Shown here piece after piece: positions 1-11,528 of a stretch of 64,000 bases of DNA (position 1 is its first letter; each line of letters starts with the position of its first letter). The notes under the pieces are model-generated. The model was not told the DNA's origin, searched no databases, and saw only the letters and a list, made by a program, of their open reading frames with translations. Source of the DNA: Watersipora subatra. Lineage: Eukaryota; Bryozoa; Gymnolaemata; Cheilostomatida; Watersiporidae. Location of the stretch: assembly GCF_963576615.1 (NCBI RefSeq), contig NC_088709.1, positions 76,676,538 to 76,740,537 on the forward strand, read 5' to 3'. Both the position numbers and the translations under genes were made by a program.

Positions 1-255
1 AAAGTAGATTACTTGATCAGTGTGGCTAGCAAGGAGAAACGATGTGCGGTCAAACCTCTACTTGTCATCATTTTTAACTACAAAGTTTTTAAGATGAGAT
101 GTCGAATTTAAGCAAACAGTTGTCTTAATATACAGTTATTTCCAAAAACAACCGAAATTGGTTGAAAATAGTTTCGTAAAGATGTAAAAAAGCTAATAAA
201 AATTATAAGCAGAACAAAAATAATGAAACATATCAATTAAATCAAACTTTATCAG

Positions 256-347
256 GTGCAAGCAAGGGAATGTTCCGCAGCGGATTTTTATCGCCAACAC
301 TACCACTGAATACACCAAGGCTACACCTCCATTTATCCATCGCTAAG
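256..347 (+). CDS. candidate internal exon, unknown plus-strand gene
   Basis: The stretch sits between an AG acceptor (ttatcag) and a GT donor (aaggtgaag). After two leftover bases it is open for 30 codons, beginning ASKGMFRSGFLSPTLP. I recognise no family. It could pair by phase with the candidate exon at 11113-11181, because this one ends in phase 0 and that one starts in phase 0, which would imply a 10.8-kb intron full of transposons. Chance is a real alternative for a stretch this short. Confidence 0.22.
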
Positions 348-3105
348 GTGAAGTAACCATAAAAACCTTTTTTTACTGAATATTACTTGATAAAATTAAT
401 TTTATATATACTTTGGGTTTTTACGAAAGGCCATTCATATACTTTTATACCATGGATTCGTTTTAAAGGTATACATAGTTAATAGAAATATTTGTCATTG
501 CTCTTTGGGCTCAAAATGTTTTTAATAAATTACAGAAACAAAAATGTATTCAGTATATGCTGGTTTTAACGTAGAAAGCAAATATGAAAGCAGATTAACT
601 TTCTGACCTAAGTTTAACCTTTGTTTGACTGTGCTGCTGCTATGATGTATGAGAGGGCCTGCATACCATTTAATTTAGATGATCAATTCAACCAAGACAT
701 ACTTTAAAAGTATGCCTAACCTAATTATCTACATTCTTAGAATAATGAAGGGACTCATTATTAATCTATAAGAAGCTTACAGTGTAGGCCGCAATCTCAA
801 CAAAGGTATGTTCAGAATTACTTGTTTATGTAATTTACTGTTCAAACTACAACTAGCTGGAAGTTGAACACTTGCGGGAAATTACAAAACATTATTATAG
901 TGTTACTGACTGAATTATTTTAGCATTACTGACTATATTATTAAAACTGCATTGCTGACAGAAATATTGTACCTTTTCTAACTGAATTATTGTAACATTG
1001 CTGAATACATTATTAGTGTTGCTGGCAAGGATATCAAACCTTTTTAACAGAATTATTATAATATTGCTGATTATTAAATACTGATATTACTTATATTATC
1101 AGTTTTAATGTAAGTACCATTGGACACGAAAACCTTGCAACATTTTGCAAAAATAAATTTGTATGGCACAGCTTTTGTGTTCTAAATATCACAAAGCCTT
1201 TTCGCTCGCAGTTTAATGATCGATGATAACAGTTACGAGACTTGCATTTAGTAGTTTTGTTGTGGTTTGCCAAGCAGTTTGAGCATCGGCTAAATATATT
1301 TTGAACAAATATCTACACTTTGTCGTCTGATGCTGGTCTGTTAGGTACGATTTGGTACTGGATCTTGGATATGGTATTTACGATCATATACATAAAAGTT
1401 ATTGAAGTTTGAAACTAACCCTATTATAATTAATGCTATTTGTTGCATGTTGCATGCCTTTCATCTGCTATGTAAGTTATGCTTTGGTACTCAATTGTTG
1501 ATACGAGCAAATTTGTGTTAAATTCTATTTGCAATAAGCTTAATGATATTTACGTACATTATTTGCAAGCTAAAATGTGAACTGATTCATGTGTTGCTGT
1601 GTTTATCAATATAGCATGAGCTGAAATAATCGCATTGCAAATACCCACTGGGAAGTATCACACAATCTATGTATCACACAATCTATGTACCGCAAACGGT
1701 GACAATAAGCATATCTAGCGATTACTGCTGAATATTCATATTTAGTCGATGGAAGATAATATGTCTATGAGCAACTTTAAATTAAACTTGCAAATCGCTA
1801 ATTATAGCGGTTTATGGGTCCATCAGAATCTTATCTGGACACATATTAATTATCGCTTTCATTTTTATCTAATAGAGCCGTATTAAAGCATGCTATCTAT
1901 TAGCGCATGTTACAAATATTCCCTATCTACTGTACATGCACTACTTGTTATTGTACATTATTTATTAAAATAGAAGCGAATCGATGCTGTTTTGTGTCAT
2001 TGATATGTTGACTTTAGCTAGGCCGAGAACTCTACCAGAATATTTTGTGTTGGTCTATGTAGTATCCATGGCTCTCGCAGGCTCTTGTTCACAGATTTCT
2101 TCTTGTAAGATAGTGATGAGTCAATGGCCAACTATGTTGTTTACATCTAGTAGTATCAATACTTAGTTCAAGGACCAAATAGTCTTAAAATTTTTCCTGA
2201 ATCTCACAAGTAGTTGCAAACAATTTGTCTCCAATGCGCTACATTATTGCATTATGGGCTTTTAATATTTAGTAGCTATTTTGTAATGAGTCTATTGTCA
2301 ATTTTCCACGATACTAAAAGAGCTTATAAGATATTGATCATTTTTACTGCTGCTAGACTTTACTTCTATTGGTCTCAACGGAACATCTTGAATATGCTTC
2401 AAGTCAAACAACTTCAAACAGAAACTCATGCTTATTATATCATTTAGGTGTAACACTAAATCACGAGGTTTTACCAGCGTGTGTCCGGATCCATTGAGAT
2501 TTAAAAACTTGATTACCAAGTATTTGAAACATTTCAATTGTATTGATTTTAACCAACTTCCATTTGATTTATTTGAATACCCGAGACAAATTTAGGACTC
2601 AACTTGAAGAAATAGTTATTTAGGATTTGATGAACAAAAACAATTTCGAAGAGAAAATAGTTTAATATATTTGTGCAAATGGATAACCTATCAGTTATAA
2701 CAAGGAAATAAAAATGGTGGCAGTTCAATACAGGTGGCGTTCAAATAGAGGCTAGCATTGTATTTTTCAAATGGCTTGTCAGACCGTTGGGAAAATAAAC
2801 ATAGCTCTTTTACGGGCAAAGCGAATGTCGCCTATATTTTGCCTTCTTTTTCTGGTAGAGTGATATTAACCCTTTTGGATACAGTAAATCTACAAACTTA
2901 CCTCAAACTTGTCAAATATTTCTAAATAAATATGCATTGAGAAGCCAAGTAATATCTTTACCCGGCTATATCTATTGCTTGCAATTAACCTGAAGTGATA
3001 TTATAGCCTGTGTCCTGCTTTGCAATTTGTTGAAGCTTTCAACTTTTATTTCATTCTAAATCCGAAGACAATTTCATTTTGTATTTAACAATCTATATAC
3101 ATAAA
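348..3105. other. non-coding, AT-rich; no gene recognised
   Basis: No convincing exon or RNA gene is visible on either strand. Positions 890-1085 hold a degenerate repeat built on phrases such as attattgtaacattgctga. Around 2720-2760 there is a phrase (gtggcgttcaaatagaggc) that recurs in varied form near 5090 and 6030, so it probably comes from an old dispersed repeat. Confidence 0.5.
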
Positions 3106-4230
3106 TCTCAATGGACACCCATCCGTCGTCATCTGTTTGGATATGTCTGTCCGGTTATAGCTATTAAAATTTCGGAATTAAAAATTCACATTCTGCTGGA
3201 TTTGAACTCCATTTGCAATCCAATGGTCTGTACCACCAGACCAGGAAGGCTCTTACAGTTCAAAGTCCTTAATATATACTTTATAAACCTTTTTCCCGAT
3301 TTTACACGCTAAATGACGTAATATTTGAAATTCTATTACCTCTATGAAACACGATATTTTCATAATTATTTCGATCTCGCCGTAGTAAGGCTAATTTGTT
3401 TATTGCAAAACGATTTCAACAACAACTCCTCTCGAAATTAAAATTTGGCAATTGTATCTCAGTTCAGCGTCATCCGTTATAGTAAAAAAGGTTCGCAAAC
3501 AGAAAAGTTATAAAATTCTTGTTGAAAGTTTACTATAATACGGAAAAGCTTCATTCAAGTATGTTTTTAGTAAGCTATATTCATTTAAGTTAGATTCAGC
3601 ATTTATGTTACACGTCTGTCTCAAAGGTAAGAGCTGCACATAGTACATTGTTACATGTTACATTTGTTTGCAGATCATAACCACAAAATGTACCAAAGTT
3701 ATTGTAGGTAACTATACTTAGTAAGGTTAACATACTGTTTTATTACTATTTTTTAATGATGATGATTTTTACCAGGTAGATTCAATAAGATAATTGGAGT
3801 TTTCATACTACTCTATACGTCTATACGATATTTTCGCCTTATGATGCCAACGGTGAAACGAACTAAAATCACATAATCACTTACCAAATGATTTTTCAAT
3901 GTAAACATAGCAAAACAGACTACGCATATTTAGCCATTACTTGCTAATGATTTCATATTTACGTTTAAACACTTTTACAGTTTCATTTTCCTCCTAATTT
4001 ATTTCACCAAAACACTTATTTCATAATATGAAATTTAAAAGTTAGTTGTTTGAGAAACTTTGCAGTTATTTTATTTTTTTGAATTCATTAGAAATGCACC
4101 AAAAAAACTTTTCTCATGATGTGAAGTTTAAAAGCTAGAGTGATGGATGTTGTATAATTATGTTAAATAAAAATAAATTTTTTGTCCAAAGACTTTTTTA
4201 TTACCCAGGCAATGCCGGGCATTCACCTAG
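3106..4230 (+). mobile_element. Helitron-like non-autonomous element A
   Basis: The left end reads TCTCAATGG after an A. The right end reads CTAG followed by T, with a short GC-rich hairpin (cccaggcaatgccggg) about 10 bases upstream. A 5' TC, a 3' CTRR with a subterminal hairpin and insertion between A and T are the Helitron hallmarks. The AT-rich body before the hairpin recurs at 7553-8098 and, in part, at 7410-7525 and 9540-9607, so this is a family. A tRNA-like B-box (gagttcaaatcc on the minus strand, near 3195-3215) lies inside. No Rep/helicase coding sequence is visible. Confidence 0.55.
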
Positions 4231-5668
4231 TTTTGCATAAAAACTCATTGCATTTATTATTATGTTTGCTAGTTTGCAACCAAAAAGCTAGCTTTTTATG
4301 TGCAATAGAAGAGGAGTTACGAGCGTCGATCCATTGTAATATCAGATTACCGCAATGATGCTATCAAATAATATACTATAAATCTGCAAATTTATAAGTT
4401 ATTTCATGATAACCTATCGAATGCTACATATATGTATTCAAGAACAAGTGACATAATCAAACTATACATACATGTATAACACATGCAAAAAAAAAAAATA
4501 ACGTGCTTAAAACAAAAAAGATTTGCATCATCTGCTTGGCCAGCTCCGTTCTGATTGCTGCTTTCGAAGGAACGAACATTTTCTGGTCGTTCAATACATT
4601 CTACAATGTCTTCTGGTTTCAACTCTTCTTCTGCACTGCAGAACTAGTCGATACTAGCGTCAAAACAATTTTTTTGGCTGAATGAAACTTTTGCGCGCCT
4701 CATTTGACACAAAAGCAAGGCGTAAAAGTTTTGCTCGTTAAATGTAACCTTTGGTCCAAAACTGTAAACCGCTTTTCATATGCATGTTCTAAACAAGCGT
4801 TAAACAAGGAACTACTATTAGCCTGAGACAGTTACTAATTATTTCTAAGGCGATGCTTTAAATTAAAAAACAATCAAGAAACTTTAGAGTTGGACCACAA
4901 GAAAATTAATTGTTGTTGGTGTAAACTATTTACTATTAATACTATTTTGGGGACACTCTTCTACTGATCACTTGCTGCTTTGGGTTCGTAAAGATTAAAG
5001 AGTGTCAGAGTGTCAGTCCAATGGAGGTGGTGCCGAGTTCAATTAGAGAGTAGCGCTCTATTTTTCGACCCTTCTTCCACAGTGGCGGTCAATTACAGGT
5101 TTTACAGTAACTATCAAGCGCAGTTTGAGTGAGAGTTTTGTTATTAAACAGTAAGTTGTCGGGCTTATATATTTTTTCAGCTTTTTTCCTGTTGCAAGAC
5201 ACATGTCTGAAAAACCTAACTAATAAAATGGTAGTAAGCAACTACAAAAAAGTTAAATATCTGAATTTACCTGGTTGTGGTCCTTAATTTTGACAGTTTG
5301 GTAATGATTATATGTTAACTCTAATATATAGCGCAATAATTGAATTATATAATATATATATAATATATAATAAATATATATAATATATAATAAATATATA
5401 TATAATATAAATATACCAGTAAATAATCTAATAATATACAAACTATTCTTTACATTATATAGACGGTAGTATAAACAATAGTTGAACTAGGTATTCTTTA
5501 TACTATATATGCATTATAAAAATAGTTTGTACCTAGCTGTTAGCTACAGTCAGTTCTTCTCATTAGGCTGATAAGAGGCAAAGAGGAAAGATAACATCAT
5601 TGAAACTGGCATCAGCTGAAAACTAAGTACAGACGACTCTTTTAACAATAAATATTTATATATATAAA
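4231..5668. other. non-coding; AT-rich simple sequence at 5339-5420
   Basis: No gene is recognised. Positions 5339-5420 are nearly pure A/T and self-complementary (ataatatatataatatata). Around 5030-5110 there is another copy of the dispersed phrase ending ggttttacagtaact, also seen near 6045. Confidence 0.5.
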
Positions 5669-6075
5669 TCTCAATGTTTTTCCGTCTGTCCATCTGTGCA
5701 TCCGTCTGTCCAGCTATAGCAATAGTTTTAAAAGTGAAAAACCTGTGGCGAACTGGATTTGTAGTCACAACCTTCAGTTTTGCGGAAAACCATTTATCCA
5801 ATATTCTACACTATCCAACTGGCTATACCATGTAATAAATTGGGTGCATACTTTGAACACATGCCAATCTTTCATGATTTCACGTTAAACGCTGCAGCTA
5901 GCGTTATGCATACACGAGAAGGAAAATGCTATACGAGAAGAAAAATATTCATGAAGCCATACTAGAAGAAAAATCCATGCGCATATGTGAAGAAAAATGC
6001 TTCAATAAATGTGGCATTCAAATAAAGGTGGTGTTCAATTAGAGGTTTTACGGTAACTAACAATCAGCTTATATA

Positions 6076-7307
6076 CAGTAATACTTCAACTTACGAGTGC
6101 TCCAACGTATGAGAAACTTGAGATACGAGCTAGCTTTTAAGCAAGTTTTAGCACTAACATACGAGCCATGTTTGAGATAAGAGCACGTGAATCAGTTGCC
6201 AAGTATGCCGGAGGTGTTTTATGAGAACAGCATCACTCTGTATTTTTCAACTGCTCAGATTATACTTTAGTACCGTGTTTTTTGTGCGCGATTTTCTGTG
6301 CAGAATGATGTGAATTAAAAGTACTGTGCGTAGACCAAAAGTTTGCCAGTAAAATGAAAGATAATACAAAGAAAAAGCAAATGATAACAATTGATATTAA
6401 ACGGAAAAATATGGAAAAATATGCGAAATGTGTATGCGTGATTGAGCTAGCTCGGCAATATGACAGAAATCCATTCATAATTATCAAACAGAAGGATTAT
6501 ATTCAGGGCATTTAGTTCGCAAAAGGACTAACCATAGTTTTAAAACGGTGCAGCGATCTTCACGACCGCTGATGGCATTGGACAAACAATTGGCCGGTGA
6601 CAGCGTAACTGAAACGATGCTATGTGAAAAGGCCGGTGCTATCTATCCAAACTGTTTAATAGACATTCAGACAAGCTGGCTAGTGGTCGTGCATTAACCA
6701 TTTGTGACGACACTTGTGTTCGTCCTAATCGCAACATGTTGCAAGGGCGACAAAGGCAAACGTCCTTAGATAGGTTTATCTTAAAACGGCCGGCTAGTCG
6801 TGAAAGCAAAAAAAAGGAAGAATTTCTCGCTAACCAGCGAGAAACTTCCAGCTTGAACGCCGAAGAAATTTTAATTACGTTTAGTTGAAAATGAAAGTTT
6901 GCTTTTAGGTTTGCTTCTAAGTTTGTCTTTTAACACTTTGATAAGATCCAAATTTATCAAAGTCAAATGTTGTAACGAAGGATAACTTATATCTCCCTCC
7001 CTGGCAAATGCGAGTGTTAACTGCTATTGTATGTATTTAATTTTACATTTTAATTAATCACATTTCCTTGCATTATTTTTTATTTGTTGCTTTTTGAAAG
7101 CATGTAGTACGTAAGGACAATAACCAACATGTTTTTTTCTGTTACAATATCTTATTTTGAGTGTTTAATTTGCTTTTTTAGAGTATGGAAACCAATCAAT
7201 ATATATTTAATTGTTCTATATATAAATAAATTGCACCAACATGCGAGTAAATTGACATACGAGCTCAGTCTCCGAACGCATTAAGCTCGTAAGTTGAAGT
7301 ATGACTG
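6076..7307 (+). mobile_element. Tigger/pogo-type DNA transposon, decayed
   Basis: The terminal inverted repeats are CAGTAATACTTCAACTTACG on the left and the complement of CAGTCATACTTCAACTTACG on the right, directly flanked by TA on both sides (6074-6075 and 7308-7309). TA target duplication, CAGT termini and the tacttcaacttacgag type of repeat fit the Tigger (pogo, Tc1/mariner superfamily) group. It carries broken transposase pieces (see 6354-6888). At 1,232 bp it is roughly half of a typical full-length Tigger. Confidence 0.75.
6354..6888 (+). pseudogene. broken Tigger/pogo transposase
   Basis: Three disconnected pieces can be read. (1) From the ATG at 6354, about 52 codons with a CENP-B/pogo-type helix-turn-helix look: Lys-rich start, then VIELARQYDRNP, ending at a stop. 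(2) Around 6570-6690, LDKQLAGDSVTETMLCEKAG, resembling the second DNA-binding segment of Tigger proteins. (3) Around 6746-6888, RQTSLDRFILKRPASRES, resembling their C-terminal tail. The pieces are in different frames with stops, and the DDE catalytic core is missing, so this is an internally deleted non-functional copy. Confidence 0.6.
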
Positions 7308-7525
7308 TATATGCAAACAAGACTATTGTAAACGATTGTAAACAGTAAAGATGTGCAGAAAGTACTGCAGCCGGTACAAGATGAATTACACAGAAATAAA
7401 CAAACCCTTTCATTTAAAAGTTAGAATGGTAAATGTTGTATATCAAAAGTAAATTTGTTGATCAAAAGTAAATTTTCTGTACAAAAACTTTTTTATTACC
7501 AGTACAACGCCGGGCATTAACCTAG

Positions 7526-8098
7526 TGAGGCCAGCTTTCAATCGGTGATGCAACATCGTTATGCATATTTTATTCGATGTAATAGGTATCTTCAGTATCA
7601 TCTTATTCAAAGTATCCGTGGATAGCTTCTGGTGGAACAGTTACCTTTTTTATACACACACGCTTCTATGCAAGAATTGTTATTATTAATTCCGCATATT
7701 CAGAATTTTTATTTTGTTTTCTCAGTCCGTACTAATTGTATTATTACCAAATCATCTTTTATTGTAATTGTAGCAAAACGGACTTAATTTAGCTATTACT
7801 TACTGATTATTTCACATTTAAACTCTTTTATAGTTGTATTTGTTTTATTTCATTTTGTATTTATTTGACCTGCACAGAACATTTTCCTTATGATATGAAG
7901 TTTGAAAGTTACAGTTGTTCGACAAAGCTTGAAAACTTTACAGTTGTTTTTATTTCCTCTCTTAATTTATTTCAACTACACAAAACACTTTTCTCATGAT
8001 ATGTGGTTTGAAAGTTAGAATGACAAATGTTAAGTACAAATCGATTTTCTGTTCAAGGATTTTTTTATTACCCGAGCAACGCCGGGTAGTACAGCTAG
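7526..8098 (+). mobile_element. 3' fragment of a Helitron-like element
   Basis: It ends with the clean hairpin acccgagcaacgccgggt, nine bases, then CTAG and T. The preceding 300-400 bp (actacgc/attagccattacttgct-like phrases, then aacacttttctcatgatatg) resemble 3860-4190 of element A. No 5' end was found apart from the one assigned to element B. Confidence 0.45.
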
Positions 8099-9316
8099 TA
8101 TATATATTAGTGCTGGATACGAGTAGTTCTTGGTCAACGGGTTTAGACCGCCCCCTTCCGTTTGGGTTTTTTGAGTATCGGGTAGCTACTAGTGCTAGGC
8201 TTGGGTATTTCTTTGCCTACGGGCTTTTCGGGTATCGGGTTTGTTGATATGGATTTTATGTTTAAATTTTCTAAACAGATATATCTTCAAATTTACAAAG
8301 CAATTATATTTCTTTTCAATTTATTTATCATTTTTCAGTTTTTATCGACTGACATTCGTACTCGCAGCGTTAATAGGCGGATTGTTAAACAGTCAAGATA
8401 GTCTGGGGCCACAGGGTATTTTCGTGTCAACAGGTGGCAGAAGATAAGGTCTATGGTAGCTTAATACTTAAACATGTTCTATGTACCTCTCTGACTTTTT
8501 GTAGATGGTGCTCCAAATCTCATAAAAAACTTTACATTATCGGCTTTTTCCGTTAGAAAGGCTTGTTGGCTTAGTAAAACTTGGTTATCATGAATTATGT
8601 AATCCATAATAGCTAGCTGTGGTAATCAACTTAAACATAGTTATTAAATTTTCACTGCTACTACCAACGCTGATGGCAGTTTCTAACAAGGCGATAGCGG
8701 AAACAGATTAAGGACCTATGTGTTATCGGTGAAAGAAAACACGCGCCGTATTAAAAAAGGCATAGATTTGTTTACGAAGCCGATTTGGCTAATTGCGCAA
8801 ATAAAATTTGATTCAAGTATTTCTACTCACCTTTTAATGACAAGTAATCATTGCTTGACTACAATTTCTTCGGTAGGTATGGTAAATAAGGTATGAGATG
8901 CTTTATTCTATCTATTAAATTAAAGACTCGTTATACCCCATTGTCGTGCCTCCTTAGCAAAAATGACACAGAAATGCCCTGTGGCCCCAGACTAAGAGCG
9001 CAGGGTGCAATAGACCGAGTTTTTGTTCACACTACCTGACGAATCCGTGTACCAAAACCCGAACTCAAAAGTCAAAACCCGAACCCGAAGTTCCCGCGAG
9101 TTCAACGAGTATTACTACCGGTACCCAGCACTAATATATATATCTATGTATACAAATGTATCTGCCAAATTTTATATATTGTTATTTGAATCTTTGTGTA
9201 TATATATATATCTTTTTTTATTTTTTGTATATATTTTTCTCGAGTTTGTCAAATGTAGGTTTGTAGGATTGATTGCCCGGACATTGATAATAGATCTTAA
9301 AATCTTGGAATAAATA
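8099..9316. other. non-coding; no gene recognised
   Basis: The region contains (TA)n-rich stretches and a Gly/Phe-coding phrase repeated at 8150-8240 (ttcgggtatcgggt), which looks like decayed repeat. No exon with matching splice sites was found. Confidence 0.4.
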
Positions 9317-9390
9317 TTCTGTACCGAAGAAGATTTGATCTCGGACCCCGTCGTTCACCAGTCTGACGCTTTACCCACTAAACTACAGAA
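9317..9390 (-). other. tRNA-like sequence (pseudo-tRNA or SINE head)
   Basis: Read on the minus strand this 74-base segment begins TTCTGTA and ends TACAGAA, a perfect 7-bp acceptor-like stem. A D-arm/A-box-like segment follows the 5' side (TAGTTTAGTGGGTAAAGC). The anticodon arm pairs poorly and the B-box region (GAGATCAAATCTT) is degenerate, so a working tRNA is unlikely. It is more likely a tRNA-derived SINE or a dead tRNA copy. Confidence 0.3.
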
Positions 9391-9614
9391 ATCGAATTGC
9401 TAGTTTGCCAATATAAGTCATTATATGAGAGCAAATACCTAACTGCTTTGCGTATGAGGCGGGTCATAGCATAACGTCACGAGAAACTGTTCGCTCATAT
9501 TATTAAACTGGCTAATAGCGAGCAACTCTCACTTCTTCTCATTGTTTATAAGACAAAACACTTTTCTCATGATATGTAGTTTGAAAGTTAGAATGGCAAA
9601 TGTTGTTATAGGTA

Positions 9615-10558
9615 CAGACGGTTCCCTACTTACGAACATTCGAGTTACGAACAACCCGTACATACGAACAGGTCTGCGCGTATGTCCGCCGCTAATACCG
9701 ACGGTATTACCGACGTATTAGCGGCGGAAATAGGCACTACTCAGAAGCCCAACCCAGCATCCACCTTTCGTTGCAGCGCATAAGTGTGTGAACGTATCTC
9801 CAGTGCGCAAAGAACTTTTTTATTTTTACTGTACATATTGTAAAGGAATTTGCCGGCCTTTACTTGGCACGATCTAGAATAATAAATAAAGAGAAGAGGG
9901 TGCGTGCAGTTTCATTCAACTTTTTATTAGCGAAGGAAATTTCGCTAGGCGAGGAGGCGAAACTAGGCGAGGAGCATACGGCTACTGCTCTGATCAACTA
10001 AGTGAGCGTGATCCTTTATATACAATAATATCAACTGTTCCGGCTGACGGCAAACGGTAAGAACACCGGCTAACAAGGTGAATAAATAGGACCGCTAGTG
10101 CGTTGGTATGACAACAATATAAGTGACGATAAGTGATGGCCAGTGATAGTGTTATGACGGGATATCAGATATAACAATAGCATAACGAGTGAAACAACGA
10201 TATAATAAAAGGACAACACATATAAAAAAAATAAGACAACAACGATAAGTGATAGCATAATGATTAAAACGACAATATAACAAAAAAGGACAAGACATAC
10301 AATAAATAAGAAATGCAGTGTCATGGCCCGGAGTCCACCAAAGTATTATCTCCATATTATTAAATATTTTTTTCAGTACAAACCAATGCAGGTTACTTAT
10401 ACAAGCCTTAAATATACTTATATAAACCTTCAATATACTTATATAGGCCTTAAACATAAATTATAATACAAAATATAGCACTGAAGCAACTTACGAACAA
10501 ATTCACCTTACGAACAATCGTTCGGAACTTAACTCGTTCGTAGGTTGGGAACCGTCTG
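9615..10558. mobile_element. Tigger/pogo-type MITE nested in a Helitron fragment
   Basis: The inverted ends are CAGACGGTTCCCTACTTACG and the complement of CAGACGGTTCCCAACCTACG, flanked by TA at 9613-9614 and 10559-10560. At 944 bp with no transposase reading frame it is non-autonomous. The acttacgaac-type subterminal repeats are shared in style with the 6076-7307 element, but the sequence is a different subfamily. Confidence 0.7.
9685..9728. repeat. GC-rich hairpin inside the MITE
   Basis: A 14-bp perfect stem, TCCGCCGCTAATAC against GTATTAGCGGCGGA, encloses a 16-base loop that contains its own smaller palindrome (cggtattaccg). It is unusually GC-rich for its surroundings. Confidence 0.6.
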
Positions 10559-10633
10559 TATATGTTAAATACAAATCAATTTTCCGTCCAAAAACTTTTC
10601 TATTACCCGAGCAACGCCGGGTGGCACAGCTAG

Positions 10634-11112
10634 TATATATATATATCAACATACACATATAAATAATGATGTATATGTAATGATGTATATATTTATACAT
10701 CATTAGGTATATACATCATTCAACTGAATAATGAAAAAAAGAGAAATTGATGACCCAATGTGTAAGGCCTCTAGTAGAAGCTATTTTTGCTATTTGATTG
10801 AAGGCATAAAAAAGTAGCTCCTGTTGACAGACAAAATATGATTATTAGAAGTACTTATCCAAAAAAGAATTAAAGTAAAATCTGTTTGCATGCTTAAATA
10901 ATACTACATTTCTTCGGATTTGATTAGTATTAGTAATTGGTTGATTAGTATTAGTAAATACATGAGACAAAATATTCAGAATACATGTGTTAGTTAGTAC
11001 TCATATTGATTAGCATCATGCAAAAAATATAGTACGTGAATAATGCATGAGTCATAGTGTGCTTCGTTCTAGTTTACTAAAGTCTATTAGTGAATTGACA
11101 ATGCTTTTGCAG
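10634..11112. other. non-coding; AT-rich, palindromic tatacatcat motifs
   Basis: Positions 10634-10720 repeat atgatgtatat in both orientations and can fold back. No gene is recognised. Confidence 0.4.
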
Positions 11113-11181
11113 AATCTCCAGACTGAAAAAGTTCTATGTTTAATCCAGAGCCTTTATAAGATTGGCCTCTTTGGGGACATG
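11113..11181 (+). CDS. candidate exon, unknown plus-strand gene
   Basis: A good acceptor (aatgcttttgcag) and donor (gacatg/gtaaga) bracket 69 bases that are open in only one frame, starting NLQTEKVLCLIQSLYKIGLF. It is phase 0 at both ends. If the donor is not used, the frame stops eight codons later at TAG. I do not recognise the protein. It may belong with 256-347. Confidence 0.3.
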
Positions 11182-11502
11182 GTAAGACACTTTGCTTTTT
11201 AGATGCTTCTATAGTCAGTAATTTTTAGTGTTATTTAGCAATTTAATTTGTAAAATCTTATTTAGTACACATAGGTTACTTCATTGTAGTCATAAGTTAA
11301 TAACTAACTAGATTTCGAATGATCAAAAAGGGATTTTGGTACAGCCCTGAGATTCACTCCACACACTGTAGGTTCTGTAGTATTAAAGCTTAGTGTTGGA
11401 TTTAAAGCAGTAGACGTTCTGTATGGTCTTAGTTTCAAATATTTTGCATAACAGTTACAAATTCAGGTATATGTCGGAGGAAAAAATGGAAATCGCGAAC
11501 GC

Positions 11503-11528
11503 ACTTCCGGTTATTACGCGCATGCGCA
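11503..11528. promoter_or_regulatory. promoter-like ETS + NRF1 motif pair
   Basis: A perfect ETS-type site (acttccggt, complement accggaagt) at 11503-11511 lies seven bases before a perfect NRF1-type palindrome (gcgcatgcgc) at 11518-11527, in a short CpG-containing island within AT-rich DNA. In animals this pair marks TATA-less housekeeping promoters. No gene that clearly starts here was found. It could be an unannotated non-coding or short first exon, or an upstream start for the HSP40 gene. Confidence 0.4.

Larger units (their letters stand above)
5669..7525 (+). mobile_element. Helitron-like element B, split by a nested Tigger element
   Basis: The left end TCTCAATGTTTTTCC matches the start of element A. 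The right end is a decayed hairpin (accagtacaacgccgggc) and CTAG. The element at 6076-7307 is inserted inside. Removing it leaves about 625 bp, a size that fits a short non-autonomous Helitron. The true right end could instead be 8098 if the two adjacent 3' ends are read differently. Confidence 0.48.
9540..10633 (+). mobile_element. Helitron-like 3' end, interrupted by a Tigger-type MITE
   Basis: Positions 9540-9612 match the last part of the Helitron-like family (aacacttttctcatgatatg and onward). The match resumes at 10561 and ends in the hairpin acccgagcaacgccgggt and CTAG at 10630-10633. The break is the inserted element at 9615-10558. Confidence 0.5.
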
